Below are positions 10,089 to 20,565 of a DNA stretch of 64,000 bases, in pieces; the stretch's first letter is position 1, and each line of letters starts with the position of its first letter. The stretch is from Jaltomata sinuosa (Eukaryota > Streptophyta > Magnoliopsida > Solanales > Solanaceae). The stretch lies in the NCBI GenBank assembly GCA_003996215.1, contig QJPP01007228.1, positions 310,001-374,000 of the forward strand, given 5' to 3'. The translations under genes were made by a program, and so were the position numbers. The notes below the pieces were generated by a model. The model was given only the letters and a program-made list of their open reading frames with translations, did no database searches and was not told the DNA's origin.

Positions 10089-12837
10089 ATGTGGATGATG
10101 GGTTACAACGATGGGGGAGATTTTAACATGCCGGATTCATTCAATGGCAGAAAACTCCGTCCACTCATGCCAAGAGTACCTCATGCTCCTCCTACTGCTA
10201 CTGCTACTAATTGCTTAAGAAACATTCATGGTGACAACTTTATTTCACTTAATCATCATCAGCTTGGTAAATTATATAATTCTCCAGTTATTTTTTTACT
10301 TTGTATATAGAGGTGTCTATCTACTTTTCTCTTTTTTGACTTTACTGCATGCGTGACACTGATACTTCGTGCATCGAAAACTAATTTTTATCGACAGATC
10401 TAACGACTACCCATACATTTTAATTTATTGGTCTGCAACTTTTTTTTTTTTGGACGCAGCTATGAGTGAGCAAAATAAGAGAGATTTCAATACGCAACAA
10501 TTAGTTGTGAGCTCACGTTGGAATCCAACTCCGGAACAACTGCAAACGCTGGAAGAGTTGTATCGACGAGGCACGAGAACTCCTTCAGCTGAACAGATTC
10601 AGCACATCACTGCACAGCTTAGACGATATGGGAAAATTGAAGGGAAGAATGTTTTTTACTGGTTTCAAAATCACAAGGCTAGAGAACGCCAAAAACGACG
10701 CCGTCAACTTGAATCAGCTGCTAATGGTGCTGCTGGTGGCGATGATCAGTCTCATAGTAATTGTAACGCTGAAAATGCCGAAAGGAAAGAATCAGGTATG
10801 CATAAATACCGCCTTTTTGTGTTTCGATGATTCAACAATTTACACATACACATCGAAAGATTTTCTACTAGTGTGTTTAATTGAACATGTTTAGGGAAAT
10901 TAAGGGATGCGTTTATTATTTTTTAGACTAAATTTATGGGTGTGATAATCTTTGCCACATAAGTTGTGACGGAGGGAATATTATGTATTGATCTTTTTTT
11001 TTTTTTTTTTTTTTTAGTTTTTTGAGGTATTCATGAGAATTCTAGTTTTATTGAGACGCACATGAGCATGCAAGTTAACAAAAGACGACATGGGATGAGA
11101 ATGATACATGAAAGAGAGAAATTTGTTTGATAGCATGTGATGATACACTAAATATTCTCTCTTTTTTTTTTTTTCCATGCCCACTCAGTATTTTTTTGTT
11201 GTTATTTAGTGCTCCCTCCGTCTCAATTTATGTGGCATATTTTGGATTTCGAGATTCAAACAAGTCTATCTTTGACCGTAATTTTTTTATATATCATTTA
11301 AATATTTTGAATTGTCTATTATTGAGACTTGTAGTACTTTTTATATAGTTTTTAAATATATAAATTTTATTTCAAAAAACTTAAAGATTGCATGTCTAAA
11401 TTCACGGTCAAACTTAAACTGTTTGACTTTCGAAAAGCAAAAACTGCCACATAAATTGGACAAAGGGAGTAAATATATTGTAAAGTTGCATTCTGTGTTT
11501 GGATTTGAGATATGCTTTTTTTTCCATTCCGATTGTTGCTTATTAGAGATGTAAAAGTTTCCTTACTCTTTTTTTTGTTTTTTTGTTTGTCTTCTGTGTG
11601 CAGGGGCAAATAGGACAGTTTTTGAAAATGAACAGACCAAGCACTGGCCATCCCCAACAAACTGCAGTACTCTTGCAGAGGTCCTCCCCCCTCTCCTCCC
11701 CCCCCCCCCCCCCTTTTTTTTTTCACTTTTCTCTCTCTTTAGACTCTTCCATTCTCTTTTTCATAACCAAAAAGCAATTAACATTCCCTAAACATGTCAT
11801 TATGTTCTTATGATTTGAAATATAAAACAATAATCTAAGCAAAAAAAAGTATTATTTCTTGGAAAATATAAAAGGGGTCCAAAAGCTGTGATTCTTTCCT
11901 TTTTGTTGTAGCTGTGTTACAGCTAGAAATAGGGTTTTGGGATTTTGTGCTTTTAGATTTCATTAGAAAAGTGATGGATATGGGCACCCATGATCCGATC
12001 CCTCTGTAGTCATATCACGAAAAGACGTTTGCATAACCTCTTCCATGAAATTTGACTTTCCCATTTAGGCGTAGGTATATGCTCTATCAAATCAGTAAAG
12101 TGTATGGTACTAATCAAATTGTTAAACAATTTTACTGTTGCCTATGATGAAGCAATATGGTCAAACTAGCTAGGGTTGTTACTTTTCACTAGTTGCATGG
12201 AATAATGATAACAAAGAAGTTGAAAATATTGCAATAAATATTAATGCAGAAAACTGCAGCAACAAGAAAGGTAGCAGTAACAGGGGCAGGGGCAGTAGCA
12301 GCAGCAGGAGGAGGAGTGGCAGAATCATGTAGAGCAGCAGCAGCAGAAAGATGGATACCATTCGATGAAGGTGAACAAAGAAGGAGCCTATTAGCAGAAA
12401 GGAATGCCACGTGGCAGATGATGCATTTGTCTTGTTCACCACCCATCAACACCAACAATTCTACTGCAACAATTTGTAGTAATACTATCACTACTGCAAC
12501 TTGTACTACTCCAATAATAAGGAGCTGTCCATCAACACCAAGAACAATGGACCATCCCCCAAAACAACTTTTCAAACCCAAAGATTATCCTAACATCTTT
12601 ATAGAACCCTTCAGATCATGTGACCAAAAACACGAAAACATTCTCGGAGACGACGACGACGAAGAAGGTCATGGTGAATCACAGACCCTTGAATTATTTC
12701 CTCTCCGCAGCAGCAACGACAACAACGACCAAAATAATTTCTCAGACAAGGATGAAATAGGGGCCGCTGAAAACTCGAATAATAATTTTAGTGGTAGTCA
12801 TTACCAGTTTTTTGAGTTCCTTCCGCTCAAGAACTGA
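10089..12837 (+). CDS. LAM1: WUSCHEL-related homeobox protein WOX1 (LAM1/MAEWEST type)
   Basis: Transcription factor of the WOX1 clade, which drives outgrowth of the leaf and petal blade at organ margins. Exons: 10,089-10,266; 10,460-10,795; 11,604-11,680; 12,250-12,837. Together they encode 392 residues, usual for WOX1. The N-terminus (MWMMGY..., 'FNGRKLRPLMPR') is typical of MAEWEST/LAM1. The homeodomain spans about residues 78-142 and ends in the WOX helix-3 core FYWFQNHKARERQKRR. An acidic stretch (DDDDEE) is followed directly by the WUS box TLELFPL. The C-terminus FFEFLPLKN matches the second WOX1-specific motif. Intron 2 holds a Stowaway-like MITE. The intron 3 donor (GAG|GTCCTC) is poor and runs into a C/T tract, so the exon 3-4 join is the least certain junction. 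Family assignment is firm; orthology to tobacco LAM1 is inferred. Confidence 0.93.
11212..11471. mobile_element. Stowaway-like MITE in WOX1 intron 2
   Basis: It begins 'ctccctccgtctcaatttat' and ends 'acataaattggacaaaggga', which are inverted repeats. It occupies about a third of the 808-bp intron 2 without touching either splice site. Confidence 0.75.
11689..11731. repeat. C/T homopolymer tract after the WOX1 exon 3 donor
   Basis: Starting a few bases after the exon 3 donor, a run of C changes to a run of T. Such tracts are prone to slippage and assembly error. The tract also looks like an acceptor's pyrimidine tract placed next to a donor site. Confidence 0.8.
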
Positions 12838-14572
12838 GGGATCGGAGGTGGAGGATGCTTACTATCCGAGCAACCCCTGTCAGGGACATGAGGAATTAGT
12901 TGTCGTTGTAGGCTATTTATGTAACTTAAAATTAATGATTGGATTTCACCCCCTATTATTAGCTAGCAGTGATGTACGTGGTTCAATGATGTAACGTTAC
13001 TGGAAATCAAAGATAGCCTTAAAATGCATTTGGACCATGTTGTTTGCTTCGATCAAACGTTTTTACAGTAGTTATTTTTAGTGGTAAGCTGTAACTATCA
13101 GAAAAATATCAGATGTTGAGAGGAGTTGGCCTCTTATAAATATAATCTATCTGTTAAATGAGGCTGACAATGACAAAAGGACTCAAAGATGTTGAAATGT
13201 GGAAGATAGATTAGTACATTAATAGTAACAATTTTACTTTCCTCCCAAGTAAATCAGTTTGACATATATAGAATAGGATATGTTGAGTCTACATCTACTG
13301 ATTAATTATAAAGAAACAAATGACTTTTATGCTAGCCTCAGTTTATGAAGAAATATGACTATGGAACGTATCTTTTATCTTAGCTTAACTTAGGGGTGGG
13401 GCCAGGGAGACCAATTAAACAGAAGATGAAAGTCAATTTAACACATTCAAAAATTATTATTAATTAATTAGAACAGTATATCAAACGATGATAATTATAA
13501 TGTGGCTTTACCTGCGTAAAAAAATGGGTGCCTTTAATTTGACATTGGATACAAATTAAATAGAAGTTGTTGATATATAGTTTCCCGATTTTTATAGAAG
13601 GACTATACTATAGTCTCCTTATATGATTTTTGACGACCCTCATCGCAGCGTTAGGCATAGGTTTCATTTTCTTGAAATGATAAAATTAAGTAGACACATC
13701 CTATTTATTCCTTAATAATTTACCCAATATTGGCTCATATATTATGTTGATAATAGAAAACATAATTATATAAATAAAAGTGAGCTCTCTTTCTCTCTAG
13801 TAGCTTAAGTTCTTACATGATATGATCGCATAATTTAACATGGCACACTTGAGATCTAGTAGATAATTATAGTTGTTGTCCCTCCTCATGTGGTCTTGAA
13901 CAATTTTCACCATGTGAGATAAGTTTTGAAGTCGAATTAAATACAAATTAAATTTTGTCAACAAAAAAATTCTAATTTCCACGTACCATTTGAAAGGTAG
14001 CGCATGGAAGCGCCATGGTTTCCAATAAATAGGTGCAGTTGCTTTCTACACAAAGTTAGAAATAGCACAGCATAAGGGTAATTAAGAAGAAGTTGACACG
14101 TCCATATTGTATACTGATCAGCTTGTACATGCAGATTCACTATTCGTGTCTAAAAAGAAAAAAAAATCAGAAGGGCCATTACACACACTTTGACAAAAAG
14201 AATTATACAATCAGAATGAGAGGAATACCTTTAGAATTAAACTCAAACTGAACAACAAATGAAGAGAAAGAAAAAGGCACAATTTAAAGCCTGTAAGTTT
14301 TGTTTCCAGCTGCTGCTAGCTAGGGTTTTTTGTTTTTGCGGTCCTAGTTTTTTTCTTTGGTTGTACAATATTATTATTATTATTATTTTTTCATCTTTGG
14401 CAGCAGTGTGGTTAGTACGTTTTTGTTGTCTAAGACAATTCGTGAATCTCCAAGGAGACAACACTGTGGATTTTTCTTACCTACACTGAATTATTGCTTC
14501 CTTTTTTTGATTTTTATGTTTGGTAAAATAACTTTTTTGACTTTTTCTATCGTACATGGACCATACATATAT
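12838..14572. other. WOX1 3' flank, no gene seen
   Basis: This holds the presumed 3' UTR of WOX1 and AT-rich intergenic DNA. No protein-like frame or RNA gene was recognised. A (TTA)n microsatellite lies near 14,371-14,389. Confidence 0.5.
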
Positions 14573-14815
14573 TACTCCCTCGGTCCCACTTTATATGACT
14601 CACTTTCCTTTTTAATCAGTCCCAAAAAGAATGACACATTTCTACATTTAGTAACAATTTAATTTTAAAATGCCAATTTTACCCTTAATGAAATGATTTA
14701 CAACCACACAAACATCTAAAACTCATTTTAGACCACAAGTTTCAAAAGTCTTTCATTCTTTCTTAAAGTCTATGTCAAGTCAAACTAGGTCATATAAAAT
14801 GGAACAGATGGAGTA
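14573..14815. mobile_element. Stowaway-like MITE
   Basis: It starts 'tactccctcggtcccacttt' and ends 'aaaatggaacagatggagta'. The core phrase 'tttaatcagtccc' is shared with 3,487-3,729 and 33,906-34,148, so these three belong to one subfamily. Confidence 0.75.
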
Positions 14816-15119
14816 TTAGGGATCAGGCATGATGGATATATAGTTGTGTGGTTTTCTGAGTGTGTTTGTAGTTTATGAATTCTTTGTACTATCATGTATT
14901 ACACAATATATATATATCATGCTTTTATATTTTCGTATACTATGCATGTCCTTTTTTATTTATTTATTTGAGTTGATCAGCATCTTCAGTATAGTACTGT
15001 TTTCCTCTTTCTTTCTTTCATTTTTTTTTCTTTTTCCTTTTTGTGGGTTGGTGGGATATGGGAGTGGTAATATGTTTTATCTCTTGTTCATTGTACTTGT
15101 TAATTTTGATGAGTGTCTT

Positions 15120-15235
15120 AATTTTGTGAGGCCTGACTACATATGATCTACAAAGTAGAGTGGAATTTGAACCCCCACTGGGGTGATTGAAGGTGTGGGC
15201 AGCTCGCCAACTGAGTTGCACCCTTGTGCGGCCTG
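15120..15235 (-). mobile_element. tRNA-derived SINE head
   Basis: On the minus strand 'tgcaactcagttggcgagct' is an RNA polymerase III A-box-like sequence. About 35 bases on, 'gggttcaaattcc' is a near-perfect B box. The surrounding bases do not fold into a plausible tRNA, so this is a SINE head rather than a tRNA gene. Confidence 0.6.
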
Positions 15236-16968
15236 TTAATTAGTGAATTTTTAACTTAGGATTTTAGGTTAACGCATAAACAAATTTAGTTAATGAGATA
15301 ATCATATATAACACTAACCATGATACATTCACGTTGCTCAACATGAGGATAAACCAAGAGAAGCAAAAGGATCTGTGAAATAAGTCTTAAAATGTCTAAT
15401 TTAAGGACAATTAGTCAATAAGAAAGAATACATAATTAATCCTGATTTGACTGAACAAAATTAAAATTTCAGCTAGCGACGGTCATAGATTTTTCAATAT
15501 TTTTTTTGTTTGAAAATCCTGATTTGGGTGAAGTTTGGACTGAAGTTAAAAATGTTACTCAAAACATATTTCACTTTTTAAAAAGAAAAAAAAACATGAC
15601 TATACTCATAAGTTATAAAAACTATCAAGAATATCCAACCGTTCCAAACAAACTTTGCTAATCTCTTATTGTGCCGAACCTTCATTGATGTTGTTCATCA
15701 TCATTATCACAAATCATAATCTTTCATACATATAAGTTTGACACAAAATTATCATTTTTATAATAAACTAGATAATACATTATTCTAAAATCATAACACA
15801 ATATTTTAATAATTTTTAATAATACAACTAGTCAGTACTATAATTCATCAAATTATAATTAGTTACAAAGATCCATCAGTCCACCCAAAAAAAAAAACAA
15901 TATTAGTAACTTCAAAAAATCTTGGCAAGTTTTGAAATTTTAAAACTGGCCAACGGTTACATCCTGGACCAAAAAGATGTCTGAAGCAGATTTTGAGATT
16001 TGAAAATTTGTTACCCCAAAAATGAGATAAATTCTAAGGTCAACAGATATGCTTTTAAAATCTATAATCAAACGGGAGCTTATTTCAAGTATGTAAAAAG
16101 TATGGTGGAACCGATCGAATAAGTTTTCAAAGATGCTATATGGAGAGATTTGTAGAGATTTGATTCTCTTTTGAGAAACTGTCCTGGTTTCTTCTTATCA
16201 CTTTTTTACACTTGTTTTTTTTGTACTAAATAAATTATAGGAAACTTTGATTCATCATATATCACATCTGCATGCTAATCATAATTCAGCCTATATGGAA
16301 GCTGCTGTTAGAAAAGATACAATTACAACTGCAAAAACAAAACAAAATAAATAGTAAAAGAAGTGTTGCAGAGTACTGGAGGACCTATAGAGAGAATCTT
16401 GTCCATGCTAAAGTGTACTTTTTGCCTCCTTGTTACTCTAACTTTTACCTTGACTTGGATAAAAAGTGGTCTACCTTTTCTTCAAAAAGTCACTTCCAAA
16501 TCATTTTTGTCCACAAATCGTATTACTATATAGTTTCTCCATATTATTATCCACTTAATATTCTATTCTATATCTGCATACTTTAACAAACGTACACGCC
16601 TATTATAATTACGTACTTTCTTTTGCTTTTGTTTGAATATGGGCTAAACCTTCTTAGCCACCATTGTTCATTATTTTCCTAAGTCAAGCATTCTTGCTAC
16701 AACCCTAAATTTCATGTTCACTTTAATTAGTACAACTACTATAGATGCCTTTAAATTTCTTCTCAATAAACACATAAGTTATAAACACTATTGGATTTCT
16801 TACTCCAGAAAAAACCAGACTAATCAACAATAATGCGCACATGTGGAAAGGCCTAACCCGCATGCTGATTCTTCCAATCCAAGTACTCTATTGAAGGAGA
16901 AAAAAAATTGGGACTACGACTTGCTTAGTGCAGGGCTGCTTGTCATGTTTGGTTGGACACTCAGATTC
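15236..16968. other. Gene-free AT-rich stretch
   Basis: No coding frame, RNA gene or complete element was recognised. The open frame at 16,272-16,586 is low-complexity and lacks family resemblance. Confidence 0.5.
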
Positions 16969-17157
16969 AGAGGCAAATTTAGAATTTGAATTTTACGGAT
17001 TTCTAATTTTGAGATAGTAACCTAAAGTGCTAATAATCTGGTTTTAAATTTAGTTTTTATACATATTATAGTAAATTTCGTAACATGTATTAGGGTTTGA
17101 ATTAAAGCTAGTTATTGGGTTTTACCAAACACGTAATTGAAGTCTATATCTGCCCCT
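16969..17157. mobile_element. Decayed hAT-like MITE
   Basis: The left end 'cagaggcaaatttag' and right end 'ctatatctgcccctg' are imperfect inverted repeats beginning CAG and ending CTG. Internal phrases such as 'agggtttgaattaaagct' recur in a common Solanaceae MITE. The target duplication is degenerate. Confidence 0.45.
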
Positions 17158-18667
17158 GGTTGAGTCTATATTATTAACTTATAAGTAGTATATTATTAAT
17201 AATGTAACGAATTTTTGGACTATCAAATTAATTATGTGATTCGTACTCTCAAAAACACGAAAAAATAAAAGTTGTTACAATTAATATACACTAATATTGT
17301 AAAAATTAGTTACATTAACATGCTTTTTTCTTTTGACGTTCACCTAAGTGTCTGGTACCTATATTTGGGGTCGGCCCAACTAATTCAGATTCGAATTTGT
17401 CTACTTTTTCCCCCATACTCTGAGTTCAAACTCGAGAACTCTAATTAACTAAGGGTGAAGAGATCATAATTCTCCCCTCCACAGCCCTCGTTGATTACAC
17501 CATCAATATACAAAACTACTTAATTATTAAATTCAATATTGTTACTCCACTTGATATAATTTATATTTAGTAGTAGTATATATATGAGTGAATTAAATTA
17601 AAATCAGAGGATGAAATTGAAGGGGAAAAAAAGGGGGCAATAATAATAATAATAATAAATGGAGGAAAGATACAAAACTGGGGAAGAGAGGGACAATACA
17701 AAGAGGGGGGCAACTGGCAAAGGCATAAATAAGGCAGGCAAAGAGATGCAGAAGTTTCTCTATTCTAGTTAAAATAAGTGATCACGTCTTGTCTTTCTCT
17801 TTCTACTCAATGGGGGTCCTTATAATATAGAATACATCTATCATGAGATCATCATGTTAGTACTCATTCTGTCTCTCTCCAAAACCCTAGCTAATATATA
17901 GCTGTAAAAGAATGTTAAATGAAAGAATGCCACACCATATAATATGAAAATGATAGACCACTGCCCACCCTATACACCTCATTCCTACTGGTCCATTCAA
18001 CCCCCCTCCTTCTCCTTGAATGTTCTTACTACTACTCTCCTTGCCCAGGTCTAATCGAAACAGTCTCTCTGCCATCACAAAATAAGAATAAGATTGCATA
18101 CACTCTCGATCTCAAAGTTTTTCCCTCAATCAGTTAATAAAAGAATAGAAAAAGCTTTTGCTGTGTCACTTAAGTTATATAGGAATTCCTGAGCTCAAGA
18201 GTTAAGAATAACAAATTTTTCATTACCCAAAATTGAATACCCACTTAAAATAATAAGACTCAGCTGAAGTGTAAGGTGTAAGTGAAGAAAATAGAAGAAA
18301 TAAAGTCCGTGTTTTAATTAAAGGTGTTCTTGTTCTTTGTTTGGTGGGGATCTACTCCTATTGCGTACACTCTCGATCTCAAAAAAAAATTCCTCAAAAA
18401 GGCTCAATCTCTCGATCAAGTATTTGCAAAACTAAATTCGACATCTATAAGCCAAATTACACACTCAACCAACGGATCAAGAAGTCTTTTTTGTCAAGTT
18501 GTGTCATTTATTCTTTTACGTAAGTAATTTTTAGCATAATACTTGTATATATTGTATTTATACACCGCTCCTTTCAATAAAGAAATTTGTTTCCAGCATA
18601 CAAATCCTTTATAAGAGGACCAAAAGCATAATATAAACATAATTAATCACAAGTGCGGACCCGTTTT
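17158..18667. other. Gene-free stretch with SSR and TS remnant
   Basis: An (AAT)n microsatellite lies at about 17,640-17,659. Near 18,049-18,120, 'gtctaatcgaaacagtctct' and 'gcatacactctcgatctc' are remnants of a TS-type retroposon, and the last phrase recurs at 18,363-18,382. No gene is recognised. Confidence 0.5.
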
Positions 18668-18898
18668 TGGGGTCGTTTGGTACGCGAGATAAGGTGAATA
18701 TCCTAAAATTAAGTCTAAGATAAAAATAGATTTATATTGTCTACCAAATGGAGTATAAACTTTATCCCAAGTTTAATCTTTTGTATCCCACCTTATACCA
18801 TACAATTTAGGATTATTTTACTCCATCTTCCAGGTGAGATAAATTAGTCCAGAAATTATAATCCGAAAATAATTTAGTCAGTGTATCAAATGACACAC
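18668..18898. mobile_element. MITE of the 'GTCGTTTGGTA' family
   Basis: The left end reads 'ggggtcgtttggtacgcgag' and the right end 'tgtatcaaatgacacac' is its degenerate complement. The body resembles the better preserved copy at 29,423-29,632. Confidence 0.6.
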
Positions 18899-18900
18899 TT

Positions 18901-18977
18901 CTAACAACTTGGTGTAACAGGCAGCATTTTGGACCACCTTACAGCTTAATGGACTCTCATGCAAGTGCGGCCCAGTC
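18901..18977 (-). repeat. Dispersed repeat, inverted mate of 6,275-6,366
   Basis: Read on the minus strand it carries the same ordered phrases as 6,275-6,366 (GGGCCGCACTT, GAGAGTCCATTAAGC, CCAAAATGCTGCC). It lies immediately beside the MITE end at 18,898. No coding potential is seen. Confidence 0.55.
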
Positions 18978-20194
18978 CAATGTAGGAACTCCCCCAAATT
19001 CAGGCAGCTAGAGGCTTCATCACTTTACACAGGGGACACCAAGAAAGAAGCTTGTTTCAGATTGCACTGTTCTTTAATGGAAAAATTACGTAACATGACA
19101 AGTATTCATGCCTACTTACGCTCCATATGTATAGTTTATTTCAATAAAATTTTGCAGCTTATGTTTTAATTTAATAGCTATTTGTATTTGTATGCCGTTC
19201 TCTCAATCAACACACAACTGTATTTGATGCCCGAAATTTCACAAAATATATGAATGAGTATTTGTATTTGTATGCCTGTATTTGTATTTGTATCCTGAGA
19301 TTCCACAAAATATACAATACGGATTGTATATTCTCTCAATCAACACTCAACTCTATTTGTATTTGTATGCCAAGATTATATAATTCCTATTGAAAATATT
19401 GCTACGAATTATAATTAGGCAAAGTGTAGCTATGGAGGTTTGATTAAGTTCCTAGTAGTTGCTGTTTATGAAAGTTCTTCTTCTTTAATTTGGGCCTGAA
19501 TACTCAGGCCCCAAAGGGAACACCTAAGGCCCAGGGTAATTGTCCCTTCGATGAGATCAAGGCTGTAGATCAGTTTCCCTTCGTCAGTTAAATGGATAGC
19601 CCAACCCATTAGGAAGAATCTTTTGTTAGCACTCAGCAGGGAAAATTAGCAAATAGCTAATTTTTTAAGTTTTTAATCCTTGATTAAATAATAGTCATTG
19701 TCTTAATATTTTAATTTCTACATATGAAACTTTATGATGACCATTTTTCAAATTACAACGCTAAAAGTAGCCAGCCCACTCTATTACTATAGCAACAAAA
19801 CAATTTCAGTGTTGTTTTGAATTCATATTTAATTGTTGATACAATTTATGACAATTTCAGGTCAATGTCAATAATAACACATTACAACTAGTTGATGGTG
19901 TAAATTTCTTTAAACTTTCAATTTATATAACTTGTTCTGGTGTTGCAATATTACCGTCCTGGATCAACTTGTTCATTTGTTGAGCAAAATAATTTATTCA
20001 TTATCTAAAACAGTTCCAAGAATATATAGAGAGTTAGAGAGTCAGTCTCAATACCTTATAAAAGAATGAACCGGCACACCTACTTTTACCTTTATTGATA
20101 TTATTAAACCACCAAAAATAATTAAACTTTCATTTTAGAAATCATGAGAAAGTTGATTAAAGTCAACATTACGCGACGGTGTAGTAAAGATGAA
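18978..20194. other. Gene-free stretch with short tandem phrases
   Basis: At 19,180-19,370 the unit 'gtatttgtatttgtatgcc' and the phrase 'tctctcaatcaacac' recur several times as an irregular short repeat. TGGGCC/GGCCCA motifs cluster near 19,490-19,620 without an identifiable gene. Confidence 0.45.
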
Positions 20195-20261
20195 ATCCTT
20201 CTGAGACCTTAGATCTCATGGCACTTTAACCCACTTCATTGACTACTAGGCCACACCCTCA
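20195..20261 (-). mobile_element. SolS-like SINE head
   Basis: On the minus strand 'agggtgtggcctagtagtca' and 'atgaagtgggtt' match the start of the SINE at 46,913-47,057. The 3' part is missing. It lies about 300 bp upstream of the beta-tubulin start codon. Confidence 0.6.
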
Positions 20262-20493
20262 AATGCCAATTTGGTGTGTATTTAAATTAATCGAACTAGT
20301 AAACGTTTTTTTTTGAAAAAAAAACATTAAACAAGGACGGCACATCTCAAGAGAAAAAGGCACAAATGGCAAACTTTTGTCATGAGAGGCCACCCACAAA
20401 ATATCCATTAGAGTATTATATTTCAACAGGACGGACACTTTTTAACCGTTGGATCAAACCAATGAAAACTTAATCGTCACCCTTCATTAGTTG

Positions 20494-20502
20494 TATATAT
20501 AC
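20494..20502 (+). promoter_or_regulatory. Putative TATA box of the beta-tubulin gene
   Basis: TATATATAC lies 64-72 bases upstream of the start codon. A transcription start roughly 30 bases downstream would leave a leader of about 40 bases. This is inferred from position only. Confidence 0.5.
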
Positions 20503-20565
20503 CTGATAACATCCTCAGTATTAAACTCAAGAGAGTTAGTAAAAGAAGTTAAAAAACTTGAAAAA

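Noticed and set aside
12179..12581. Leucine- and alanine-rich frames on the minus strand
   Set aside because: They are antisense shadows of the GCA-rich repeats in WOX1 exon 4.
15120..15235. Possible tRNA gene on the minus strand
   Set aside because: A- and B-box-like motifs are present, but the acceptor and anticodon arms do not pair. A SINE head explains it better.
20491..20565. Upstream in-frame methionine for beta-tubulin
   Set aside because: Beta-tubulins universally start MREI, and the upstream ATG overlaps the probable TATA/leader region.
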